Below are positions 7,013 to 15,874 of a DNA stretch of 20,000 bases, in pieces (position 1 is the first letter of the stretch; each line of letters begins with the position of its first letter). Source of the stretch: Chrysomallon squamiferum. Taxonomy: Eukaryota > Mollusca > Gastropoda > Neomphalida > Peltospiridae. The position numbers and the translations under genes are program-made. The notes beneath the pieces were generated by a model. It was given only the letters and a program-made list of their open reading frames with translations. It was not told the origin of the DNA and searched no databases. The stretch is taken from NCBI GenBank assembly GCA_012295275.1, contig CM022678.1, positions 6,943,559 to 6,963,558 on the forward strand, given 5' to 3'.

Positions 7013-8990
7013 GGTTGTTGTTTGGTTGATGTTTGGTTGTTGTTTGGTTGATGTTCGGTTGTTGTTTGGTTGATGTTTGGTTGATGTTTGGTTGTTGTTT
7101 GGTTGTTGTTTGGTTTTTGTTTAGTTGTTGTTTGGTTGATGTTTGGTTGATGTGTGGTTGTTGTTTGGTTGTTGTTCGGTTGTTGTTTGGTTTTTGTTTA
7201 GTTGTTGTTTGGTTGATGTTTGGTTGATGTGTGGTTGTTGTTTGGTTGTTGTTTGGTTGATGTTTGGTTTTTGTTTAGTTGTTGTTTGGTTGATGTTTGG
7301 TTGATGTGTGGTTGTTGTTTGGTTGTTGCTCGGTTGTTGTTTGGTTGATGTTTGGTTGTTGTTTGGTTGATGTTCGGTTGTTGTTTGGTTGATGTTTGGT
7401 TGATGTTTGGTTGTTGTTTGGTTGTTGTTTGGTTTTTGTTTAGTTGTTGTTTGGTTGATGTTTGGTTGATGTGTGGTTGTTGTTTGGTTGTTGTTCGGTT
7501 GTTGTTTGGTTTTTGTTTAGTTGTTGTTTGGTTGATGCTTGGTTGATGTGTGGTTGTTGTTTGGTTGTTGTTTGGTTGATGTTTGGTTTTTGTTTAGTTG
7601 TTGTTTGGTTGATGTTTGGTTGATGTGTGGTTGTTGTTTGGTTGTTGTTTGGTTGATGTTTGGTTTTTGTTTAGTTGTTGTTTGGTTGATGTTTGGTTGA
7701 TGTGTGGTTGTTGTTTGGTTGTTGTTCGGTTGTTGTTTGGTTGATGTGTGGTTGTTGTTTGGTTGTTGTTTGGTTGATGTTTGGTTTTTGTTTAGTTGTT
7801 GTTTGGTTGATGTTTGGTTGATGTGTGGTTGTTGTTTGGTTGTTGTTCGGTTGTTGTTTGGTTGATGTGTGGTTGTTGTTTGGTTGTTGTTTGGTTGATG
7901 TTTGGTTTTTGTTTGGTTTTTGCTTGGTTGATGTTTGGTTGATGTGTGGTTGTTGTTTGGTTGTTGTTTGGTTGATGTTTGGTTTTTGTTTAGTTGTTGT
8001 TTGGTTGATGTTTGGTTGATGTGTGGTTGTTGTTTGGTTGTTGTTCGGTTGTTGTTTGGTTGATGTGTGGTTGTTGTTTGGTTGTTGTTTGGTTGATGTT
8101 TGGTTTTTGTTTAGTTGTTGTTTGGTTGATGTTTGGTTGATGTGTGGTTGTTGTTTGGTTGTTGTTTGGTTGATGTTTGGTTTTTGTTTAGTTGTTGTTT
8201 GGTTGATGTTTGGTTGATGTGTGGTTGTTGTTTGGTTGTTGTTCGGTTGATGTTTGGTTTTTGTTTAGTTGTTGTTTGGTTGATGTTTGGTTGATGTGTG
8301 GTTGTTGTTTGGTTGTTGTTTGGTTGATGTTTGGTTTTGTTTAGTTGTTGTTTGGTTGATGTTTGGTTGATGTGTGGTTGTTGTTTGGTTGTTGTTCGGT
8401 TGTTGTTTGGTTGATGTTGGTTGTTGTTTTGGTTGTTGTTTGGTTGATGTTTGGTTTTGTTTGGTTTTTTGCTTGGTTGATGTTTGGTTGATGTGTGGTT
8501 GTTGTTTGGTTGTTGTTTGGTTGATGTTTGGTTTTGTTTAGTTGTTGTTTGGTTGATGTTTGGTTGATGTGTGGTTGTTGTTTGGTTGTTGTTTGGTTGA
8601 TGGTTGGTTGATGTGTGGTTGTTGTTTGGTTGTTGTTTGGTTGATGTTTGGTTTTTGTTTAGTTGTTGTTTGGTTGATGTTTGGTTGATGTGTGGTTGTT
8701 GTTTGGTTGTTGTTCGGTTGTTGTTTGGTTGATGTTTGGTTGATGTGTGGTTGTTGTTTGGTTGTTGTTTGGTTTTTGTTTGGTTGATGTTTGGTTCTTG
8801 TTTGGTTCTTGTTTGGTAGATGATTGGTTGTTGTTTGGTAGATGTTTTGTTGTTGTTTGGTTGTTGCTTGGTTGATGTTTGGTTGTTGTTTGGTTGTTGT
8901 TTGGTTGTTGTTTGGTTGATGTTTGGTTGTTGTTTGGTTGATGTTTGGTTGTTATTTGGTTGTTGTTTGGTTGATGTTTGGTTGTTGTTT
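7013..8990. repeat. 11-bp GT-rich minisatellite, about 180 units, with higher-order structure
   Basis: Units are variants of GGTTGTTGTTT: A GGTTGATGTTT, B GGTTGTTGTTT, C GGTTGTTGTTC, D GGTTGATGTGT, E GGTTTTTGTTT, F AGTTGTTGTTT. They are not random: E is nearly always followed by F, then A and D. Two longer periods recur, E-F-A-D-B-B-A (77 bp) and E-F-A-D-B-C-B-D-B-B-A (121 bp). Matching blocks lie 319 bp apart (7033 and 7352) and 198 bp apart (7825 and 8023), both multiples of 11. Ten-base units (GGTTTTGTTT) appear near 8330-8530. The plus strand has almost no C, and A comes mainly from the GATG and TTTAG variants. TGA and TAG in the units break every long frame, so the array is not coding. 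Confidence 0.97.
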
Positions 8991-9320
8991 TCTTAACGTT
9001 TGGCTGGAGGTTTGGTTGATCCGGCTGTTTGAAGTTAGGCTAGTTGACTGGTTCTTTGTTGGTTGGTTGACGTCACGTTGGTTGTATTCGTGTACAGTTA
9101 GCTTCTTTGGTCAGTGGCTGCGACGGACACGCCCGCTGACCTGTCAGAAAGCGTGCCCGTCGTAGACGTGCTTCACAACAGCTCGCTCTGATTAGCACAT
9201 TAATGTTGTTTTTTTCAAGGTTCAAGTGGTTCAGTTTGGTTGTTTGGGTTGGTGAAGAGAAATGGTTGATGTTTGGTTGATCTGAGTGAAATAAATGAAA
9301 TTATGATGACCGATTGGTTA
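8991..9320. other. Decayed minisatellite edge with an ambiguous coding-like island
   Basis: The edge still shows GGTTGGTTG-type pieces (to about 9085, and again 9235-9280). Embedded is a GC-rich island at 9115-9191. On the plus strand, after TTTGGTCAG, it reads AATDTPADLSESVPVVDV and on to TGA at 9189-9191, followed by AATAAA at 9290-9295. That would fit a terminal exon, but no partner exon or homologue is recognised. The minus strand can also be read as a short exon. The protein, strand and gene are unknown. Confidence 0.25.
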
Positions 9321-9335
9321 GTGTTATTGTTGTTG

Positions 9336-9370
<35 letters not shown>

Positions 9371-9571
9371 GCTACATTATTATTAGTATTATTGTTATTG
9401 TTACTATTGCTATTATTACTATTATCATTACTATTGCTGCATTATTATTATTATTATTGTTACTGTTACTGTTGCTATTATTATTATTATTATTGTTGTT
9501 GTTGTTGTTATTATTATTATTATGATTTATTTATTTATTTATTTATATTTATTTATATTTTTATTTTTATT
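9321..9571. repeat. ATT/GTT/ACT trinucleotide and ATTT tetranucleotide array
   Basis: Continuous ATT-family trinucleotides with GTT, GCT and ACT interruptions, then (TTTA)n and TTTAT variants to about 9571. Open frames encode only V/I/L/Y tracts. Confidence 0.95.
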
Positions 9572-9771
9572 TTGTCTCAAGACTGCCTTTCGTAGAAAGT
9601 AAAATTTTACATCATATCTTTTCTGGATCTGGGGAGACGAAATATAAATTTGAAACAGTCTGACATGTACATATTTTATATTTGTCATCTTACATATTTG
9701 ATGTCTGACATTCAGAGTCTTCTCCGTTTTCCTTCTAAAAAAAAAAGAAAAAAAAAAAGAATAGAGATGAC

Positions 9772-9802
<31 letters not shown>

Positions 9803-10162
9803 TTAGTAATAATAATAATAATGACAAACAGAAAGAAAAAAAAACAAAACAATGACATTAAAACAGGCTTGTTGTATGCTGCACATTTCAAAGTTTACTG
9901 CGTTTGTGTTTTAATGTGTGTGTATGTATAACTGTGTGATGTTTATTTAAATGAGTGTGTGTGTGAGCGTGTTGTTGTTGTTTTTGTATGGGGGGTTATG
10001 CACGTAATTTGATGGTTAGAAAGGCGGGTGTGGTCTGGCCCCTTGGAATGCCGGGATAGTTCCCGGTGAATCCCACTGTGTAGGTGTGTGCGTGTGTGTG
10101 AGTGCGTGTGTGTGAGTGCGTGTATATGTGATTGTGATCGTGAGATTGCGTGTTTTTTCGGT

Positions 10163-10163
<1 letters not shown>
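9572..10163. other. Non-genic AT-rich spacer
   Basis: Contains an A-rich stretch (9738-9760), (AAT)n at about 9773-9823, a TGTGTG-rich region, and a small perfect hairpin CCGGGA-TAGT-TCCCGG at 10051-10066 in a locally GC-rich patch (10022-10076). No gene, tRNA or clear SINE promoter box is recognised. Confidence 0.7.

Positions 10164-10234
<71 letters not shown>
10164..10234. repeat. (GA)n microsatellite
   Basis: An uninterrupted GA dinucleotide run of about 70 bases following GTCG. Polypurine on the plus strand. Confidence 0.97.
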
Positions 10235-10237
<3 letters not shown>

Positions 10238-10335
10238 GGTGTATGCATGCACTTATGCCTTTCAGTGTTTATTTGTGAACATCGAAGTATGTGTAGATAT
10301 ATTGCATACTTAACTCTAAGTTTGTCGACATTTCC

Positions 10336-10467
10336 AAAGAACTAAAGTCAAACCTGATATCTTAGTCGAAAAGAAAGACCAGACAATGGGCTTTGTTTGA
10401 GAATAAATAATAGAAACTGGAAATATAACTATCCATACATAATAAATAACAGAAAACAAATTTCGCC

Positions 10468-10541
<74 letters not shown>

Positions 10542-10602
10542 AAAAAAAAAAATATGTAAAAAAAAAAAAAAAATAAAAAAAAAAAAATAAAAGAACTTTT
10601 TT
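10336..10602 (+). mobile_element. Possible retroposed 3' end: AATAAA followed by a long poly(A)
   Basis: AATAAA at 10441-10446 lies 22 bases before an uninterrupted run of 71 A (10469-10539), which continues as A-rich sequence to about 10587. This is the spacing expected of a polyadenylated RNA copied into DNA. AAAGAACT occurs upstream (10336-10343) and just after the tail (10590-10597) and could be a target-site duplication, though part of it is simply A-rich. The body between them (about 125 bases) has no recognisable coding sequence. Confidence 0.35.
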
Positions 10603-11178
10603 TTTCTGTTTTGGTTCAATGTTAATTTGGAAATATTTTAAAAATTTATACGTTGGGTTTGCTATAGATTTCAAAGCTAAAATGTTTCTTTTTAAGTAGA
10701 AAGACATTAAATACAGACCACGTTGTAATATAAAAGGAAAAATGTATAGAATCATTCTACAGAAACAAGAAGAAACTAAAAGGGTATGTGAACGCGCCAT
10801 TTTGAGAAGATGAAATTTCTTAGAACAGGTAACATTTTATATTTATTATTATTAATAATAATTCAACTGTTACTACTACTGTTACTACTATACTACTACT
10901 ATCAATACTAGTACTACAACTACTCATACTATTATTAAAACTACTGTACAACTATTGCTGCTAACAATACTACTTATATTACAATTACTTGTACTACTAT
11001 TATAGCTATTATTATTATTGTTGCTACTAGTGTCAGACTTAGTAGTACTATTACTATTAATACTGCTACTATTGCAGCTACTGTTATTATTACTACTGCC
11101 ACTACTATTGCTACTACAATTATTTTGCTAGTGTATTTACTTTTCTCTCACTTGTTTTATTTTCTTCTTCCATTTTAG

Positions 11179-11231
11179 CTAAGTTAGTGGTATGTGCTGT
11201 CCTACTTTGTATTTTGTTCCAAAAAAAGTAA
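11179..11231 (+). pseudogene. Decayed duplicate of the PAN exon start within the intron of copy B
   Basis: After CCATTTTAG (11170-11178) comes CTAAGTTAGTGGTATGTGCT and on, sharing the exact 16-mer TGGTATGTGCTGTCCT and the same phase with the exon starts at 11390 and (minus strand) 4791. In phase it reads AKLVVCAVLLCILFQKK then TAA at 11229-11231, against AKSLVCAVLFCVSSSR in the longer copies. It could be the original exon start of copy B left behind, or a cassette that would give a truncated peptide. It cannot encode the full protein. Confidence 0.6.
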
Positions 11232-11242
11232 ACTAACAAAAA

Positions 11243-11295
<53 letters not shown>
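11243..11295. repeat. (AAT)n microsatellite
   Basis: Run of AAT units between the decayed exon fragment and the functional-looking exon acceptor of copy B. Other ACT/ATT trinucleotides occupy 10850-11125 of the same intron. Confidence 0.95.
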
Positions 11296-11297
<2 letters not shown>

Positions 11298-12690
11298 GAC
11301 GAAGCAATTATTGACGACATAATGCAGAAAGATTGGATGGTCATACTTTTATTCTGAATAACGTTCTGTTTTTCCCTCTTTTTTTTCAGCTAAAAGTCTG
11401 GTATGTGCTGTCCTGTTCTGCGTCTCGTCTTCAAGAGTAAGCCCCAAACAAACGAAAGAACTCGAGGCGCAGTCAAACGCGGCGAAGGTTCTGGAAGATC
11501 TTCCCAACTCTTCTCAGTTCTCTTGTGCGGCGAGCTGCAAGCTGAATCCTCGATGTCAAACCGTCAGCTTCGACAAGAAAACTCTCCGCTGTCTCTTGCT
11601 GGACGGACGAGTCGAAACCCCGGGGGGGACGACGGGAAGGCAGGAAATCCGATACTGAATCAGTCACGTGACGGAATGGCCGGACTCGATTTCCGGTCCG
11701 TGCTGCGCGTCACGCACGACGTGTCCGAACCGGTCGGTCTGTCGCGTTGACAGACTGAACCGACCTTCGTGCACAGATCAGCTTCAGAGTAAAAAATTGA
11801 CATCGAAAGCTGTGACGGAGTGTGGGGGAAACTTCACCCCACGGAACACGGGTGTGTCCGGTACTTGAACATCCAGCTGAAGAACCCGTCGGTGTACAAA
11901 TGCAAGCCTGACTCCTCCTCCGCCTCCGCCTCCGCCTCGGCCGCTGGGTGCAAAGCAACGGGTGTGGCCGAGTGTAGGAACGGAGGCGTTTGGACGGAAA
12001 ACAAATACAGAATTACTCTCGATTATTTCACTCTGACAACCTCAGACATCGACTTCAGTCTGAAAATCCCCTTGCCCCTCTGCGTGGGCGCGTCCGTCGA
12101 GGTCGTCGGAGAGACCGGCGGGGACGTGAGCAGCAGAAGCCACCTCAAACTGAGCCTGCAGAAGTCGTCGCTGGTGCTGATGTCGATGCTCGTCATGGTC
12201 CACAATCGCGAACTGACCGTGAGCTTCCTCACGATCGGTCCCGGAATCCCGACGGATAACGAGTCGGCGTTCGGAGAGCTGCCGGGAGGCGAGTTCAATT
12301 TCACGATCGTTGTCGAAGCCGAGTGTTACGAGGTTCGGCTGAACGGGAAGGTCTTGCACAGGTTCCGTCACCGGGCGCCGTTCGGTCTTGTCCGGGATCT
12401 GCTGATTGTGAGTCGCTTGAAACTTTCGAAAGTTCGGATCGGATACCCGAAATAAGGATTTTGTTTTTGTTTTTGTTGTTTGTTGTTTATTGTTTTGTTG
12501 TTTTGTCAACGAATTGCCAAAGTGTTGATGATTCATTTTTTGACTTCCTCTGTTTATGATAAGACATAAAGCGTTTTTCTTCTGTTGAAGTAGTTGATTT
12601 TAATGGTTTTAATTTATTTATTTATTTAAGGTGCTGGCGTGGTATTCATTGTGTTGATTTCGCTGTCGTTTGACTTTTACTGTGGTTTAA

Positions 12691-12706
12691 AATAAATTTA
12701 AATAAA
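12691..12706 (+). terminator. Two AATAAA poly(A) signals after copy B
   Basis: AATAAA at 12691-12696 and 12701-12706, about 240 bases after the stop codon. They are plausible 3' end signals, but AAATAAAT repeats are abundant further downstream, so specificity is weak. Confidence 0.35.
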
Positions 12707-13081
12707 ACCCAAATAAAATTAAAACTGAATAATTAATTCTAATAAATACATAAATACTAAATAATGAATGGATAAATCAAGTAAAATTATATACAATTAT
12801 AATAAATAAATAAAAAATAAATAAATAAAAAAGGAAGAAAATAAGTAAGAAAATAAACAATTGAATAAAGAAATTTTAAAATGATTTACAAATAATACTT
12901 ATTCCATTTTCAAGATGGTTTCGATGTGCTCGGATTTCCATTCGGGACATTTCGCTTATCGACCATATTAACGAACACGTCATTGTGACGTAATGAATGG
13001 ACGTGACGTCAACAATGCTCTTTTTTGACGCATTTACTTTTGTGATTGAAGCATTCTGTTCTAATTAATGGTAAGTTGTTA

Positions 13082-13136
<55 letters not shown>

Positions 13137-13443
13137 ACAGGGACGTGCATTCATATTGATTTCCCAGTTTAACAACTGCAATAAATTGTTGGCAATTGTT
13201 ACTTTTCGATGATTGTCATTTTGTTCATTCATTTATTCTTTCATTCATTCATTCATTCATTCATTCTTTAAATTATTTATGTATTTTATCTCAAGCATAT
13301 GAAAACACAACACTAAGTAAAGAAATAAGTTGATTTATTTAATTTTATATTTTGTATAATTTTTCATATATATATATATATATATAGTGGAAAAATATGT
13401 TTACAGTAACAACATAACTGTATATACATACTTACATTCATAC

Positions 13444-13480
<37 letters not shown>

Positions 13481-13774
13481 TATCCACGCACCGCTCTTCA
13501 TTTTACACGCACGCACACACGCCCATATTTACAATGAACAAAGTAAACTGAAATTATAGTTTTAGTTTGAGTTAATTCTAGTTTTGTCGATATCACAATT
13601 ATGCATACGTGTATCTCTAATACTGATTTTTGTTGTTGTTGTAGTTGTTGTTGCTGCTGCTGCTGTTGTTATTTTAAATATTAAGTATCAACAAAAATAA
13701 TTATAATCTTCATAAACATAATTGTATTTAATTTTATAGAATTAATAACAGTAATCTTAAATATTATAAAATAA

Positions 13775-13809
<35 letters not shown>

Positions 13810-14237
13810 ATTACGTAATATTCGAACTTGTATTAAGTTGAGTAAGGATGTCATGTTATATTCAAGAAATAATTGACTCGATAATTAAATGAAATTACAT
13901 TATAAGCAAATAGTATTAAATACAAATAAATAAATAAATAAATAAATAAATAAACAACATCAACAAAACAGATAGACGATCTCGTAGATATATATATATA
14001 TATATATACACACAGAATCTACGTGGTAATGAACAACTATACACATTCAAAATGGATGTTGATACAAATGACGTCACAGCAATAACTTAGATCTGTACAG
14101 AAATACTATAATTAGTAACAAAAATAGTTCATTTCCCTTCGAATTTCAGTTCGTAATGTAAACAGTCACAGTCCATACAAATTAAAACAATAAATATCAA
14201 ACGTACAGGGAATTAGAATGTTTACAGCATTTTTAAA

Positions 14238-14265
<28 letters not shown>
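12707..14265. other. Repeat-rich spacer between copy B and the GPCR gene
   Basis: AT-rich. It contains AAAT-family runs (12800-12830, 13770-13812, 13924-13954), (ATT)n at 13086-13134, TTCA tetranucleotides near 13226-13265, (TA)n at 13366-13386 and 13987-14009, (TG)n at 13447-13478, a GTT/GCT run near 13628-13670, and (ATT)n at 14240-14269 that ends inside the GPCR stop codon. A less repetitive patch at 12900-13080 carries CRE-like sites. No gene was recognised. The part next to 14265 should be the 3' UTR of the minus-strand GPCR. Confidence 0.8.
12976..13011. promoter_or_regulatory. Cluster of three CRE-like sites
   Basis: CACGTCAT (12976-12983), TGACGTAA (12986-12993) and the full palindrome TGACGTCA (13004-13011) lie within 36 bases in a non-repetitive patch. 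CREB/ATF-type factors bind such octamers in animals. There is no evidence here of which gene, if any, they serve; the nearest starts are kilobases away. Confidence 0.4.
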
Positions 14266-14269
<4 letters not shown>

Positions 14270-15471
14270 CTCGGCCTTGAACTTGTGGAACTATCTTCGT
14301 CGTCATTGGTTTTAACACAGTGAAATCCGCGGAGTAATACACAACATTCCTGCTTAAACTTCAGACTACAGAATCCGTAGATGAAAGGGTTGATAGCACT
14401 GCTGATGATGAAAGACTTCAGACTGAAATGGAATATCACCTCGCCGAATTCCGACATCGATTTCTCCATATCGTCTATCACAAACCTGCAAATGGCGACG
14501 ATGACGTAAGGGAGGCAACTCACCAAGAACGTCGCAGTCATTAGAAACATTATGAACGTCGTCCGCTTTCGGCTGTACGTTCTGTTCTTCCTCTTCAGCG
14601 TGTCTCCTTGGTTGCCAGGCGACAGAAACGACTTCTTGCGAAGGATTTGCTCGCTGATGTACTTCTCCTCCACGAATTCGGGAGAACCGCCGCTCGGTTT
14701 CGCGTTGAACAGGGTGGAGTCCGGGAGCGACCCTGACCTGCATCTCCCGGCCCCTCGGAACTTCCTCCCCCTCCAAATTCGCAACGCGATGAGGAGGTAC
14801 AGGACGCACAGCACCGCAAACGTGCCGAAAAACAGCAGCAGCAACAGCGAGTAGAAAACCACTGGATAGACCGAGCCGTTCAGCGAGTCCTGAATCGAGC
14901 ACTCGGTGAAGTTGCCTTGCGGCCCGGCTACGACGACCGTCTTGTTGCCGAACAGGATCACCGCGGGCCACGCGAACAGAATCCCGATGGCCACGGCGGT
15001 GACGGAGATCCACCTCGCTTGGAAGACGTTCGTGTGACGCGCCAGCGGTTGGCAGATTCGCCTGTACCGCTCCACCGCAATGGCAACGAGAATCAGACCC
15101 GAGGACACGGTCGTCACGGACCGCACCGTCCGCAGCAGCTTGCAGAAGGCCGGAAACGAGAAGCTGTAGGGCATGCGCAGTTCGGCGATGTCCACGGGTA
15201 TGCAGAGGACGCAGCTGGCGAGGTCGACGGAGGCCAGAGCGAAAACGAAGGTGTTGGTGACGTTCCTGCGCAGGCGGCATCCGCAGATGAAGCAGACGAG
15301 GAGGTTGCCTAGGATACCGATCACGAGAAAGAGGCTGGCGAAAGCCACGACGGGCAAGAGGAGCTGAGATTTCTTCTCGTTGAGGTCCGTTACGACGACG
15401 GTGGTGCTGCTGGTGGTGGTTTCCATGGGAACGATGTAGCGCGGCGAATGTCGGGTCGTTGGTGACGTCAT
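14266..15471 (-). CDS. Orphan class A (rhodopsin-like) GPCR, complete, 401 aa
   Basis: A seven-TM receptor in one coding exon. Residues: TM1 about 37-62 with G55-N56; TM2 with SVDLAS (D83); C110 before TM3 and C191 in loop 2 for the usual disulfide; ERY at 134-136 in place of DRY; TM5 about 203-231; a long basic third intracellular loop (about 232-302); TM6 with SCLP at 318-321 where most relatives have CWxP; NPFIY at 361-365; C376/C377 and C385 as possible palmitoylation sites. Sequons N176, N187 and N198 lie in extracellular loop 2. The N-terminus is Thr-rich, with no clear signal peptide. The start at 15471-15469 is the first in-frame ATG; an in-frame TAA lies upstream once the proposed 5' intron is removed. 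The style is that of invertebrate peptide or amine receptors, but the ligand is not deducible. The TAA stop is part of an ATT repeat. Confidence 0.92.
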
Positions 15472-15503
15472 CGTTTCTTGCAAAGACGTCACATCGGTTC
15501 TAT

Positions 15504-15874
<371 letters not shown>

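Larger units (their letters stand above)
10810..12455 (+). pseudogene. PAN/Apple-like + galectin-like gene, copy B; three disabling lesions
   Basis: Proposed exons are 10810-10828 (ATGAAATTTCTTAGAACAG before GTAACA) and 11390-12455 (after TTTTTTCAG), phase 1 as in copy A. The start reads MKFLRTAKSLVCAVLFC, a good signal peptide. 11390-11772 is near-identical to copy A. Relative to copy A a C is missing from GGCGGGGG, leaving seven G at 11622-11628, and an extra G near 11657 restores the frame, but the stretch between ends in an in-frame TGA (11656-11658). A further one-base loss between about 11773 and 11870 is needed to pass from ...RPSC to RYLNIQLKNPSVYKC. From there to TAA (12453-12455) the galectin-like half is open: IPLPLCVGASVEV, GGEFNFTIVVE, YEVRLNG, FRHRAPFG, RIGYPK. 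The galectin Trp is absent. Undoing the three lesions gives about 361 codons. It is either a pseudogene or a consensus error in homopolymers. Confidence 0.6.

Noticed and set aside
7013-8990. Telomere-like or CRISPR-like array
   Set aside because: Units are 11 bp with no spacers, do not match TTAGGG-type repeats, and the region is an interstitial eukaryotic minisatellite.
7033-9165. Repeated 64-residue VVVWLMFGCC frames, possibly small membrane peptides
   Set aside because: They are the 11-bp minisatellite read in frame, bounded by TGA or TAG within the units, with no initiation context or conservation signal.
10022-10080. GC-rich patch with CCGGGA-TAGT-TCCCGG, possible tRNA or SINE head
   Set aside because: No A/B box pair or cloverleaf could be drawn; only the small hairpin is certain.
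14366-15312. Long overlapping frames on both strands of the GPCR (304, 131, 100 residues)
   Set aside because: Shadows of a GC-rich coding exon; none has recognisable domains, whereas the 401-residue frame has the full GPCR motif set.
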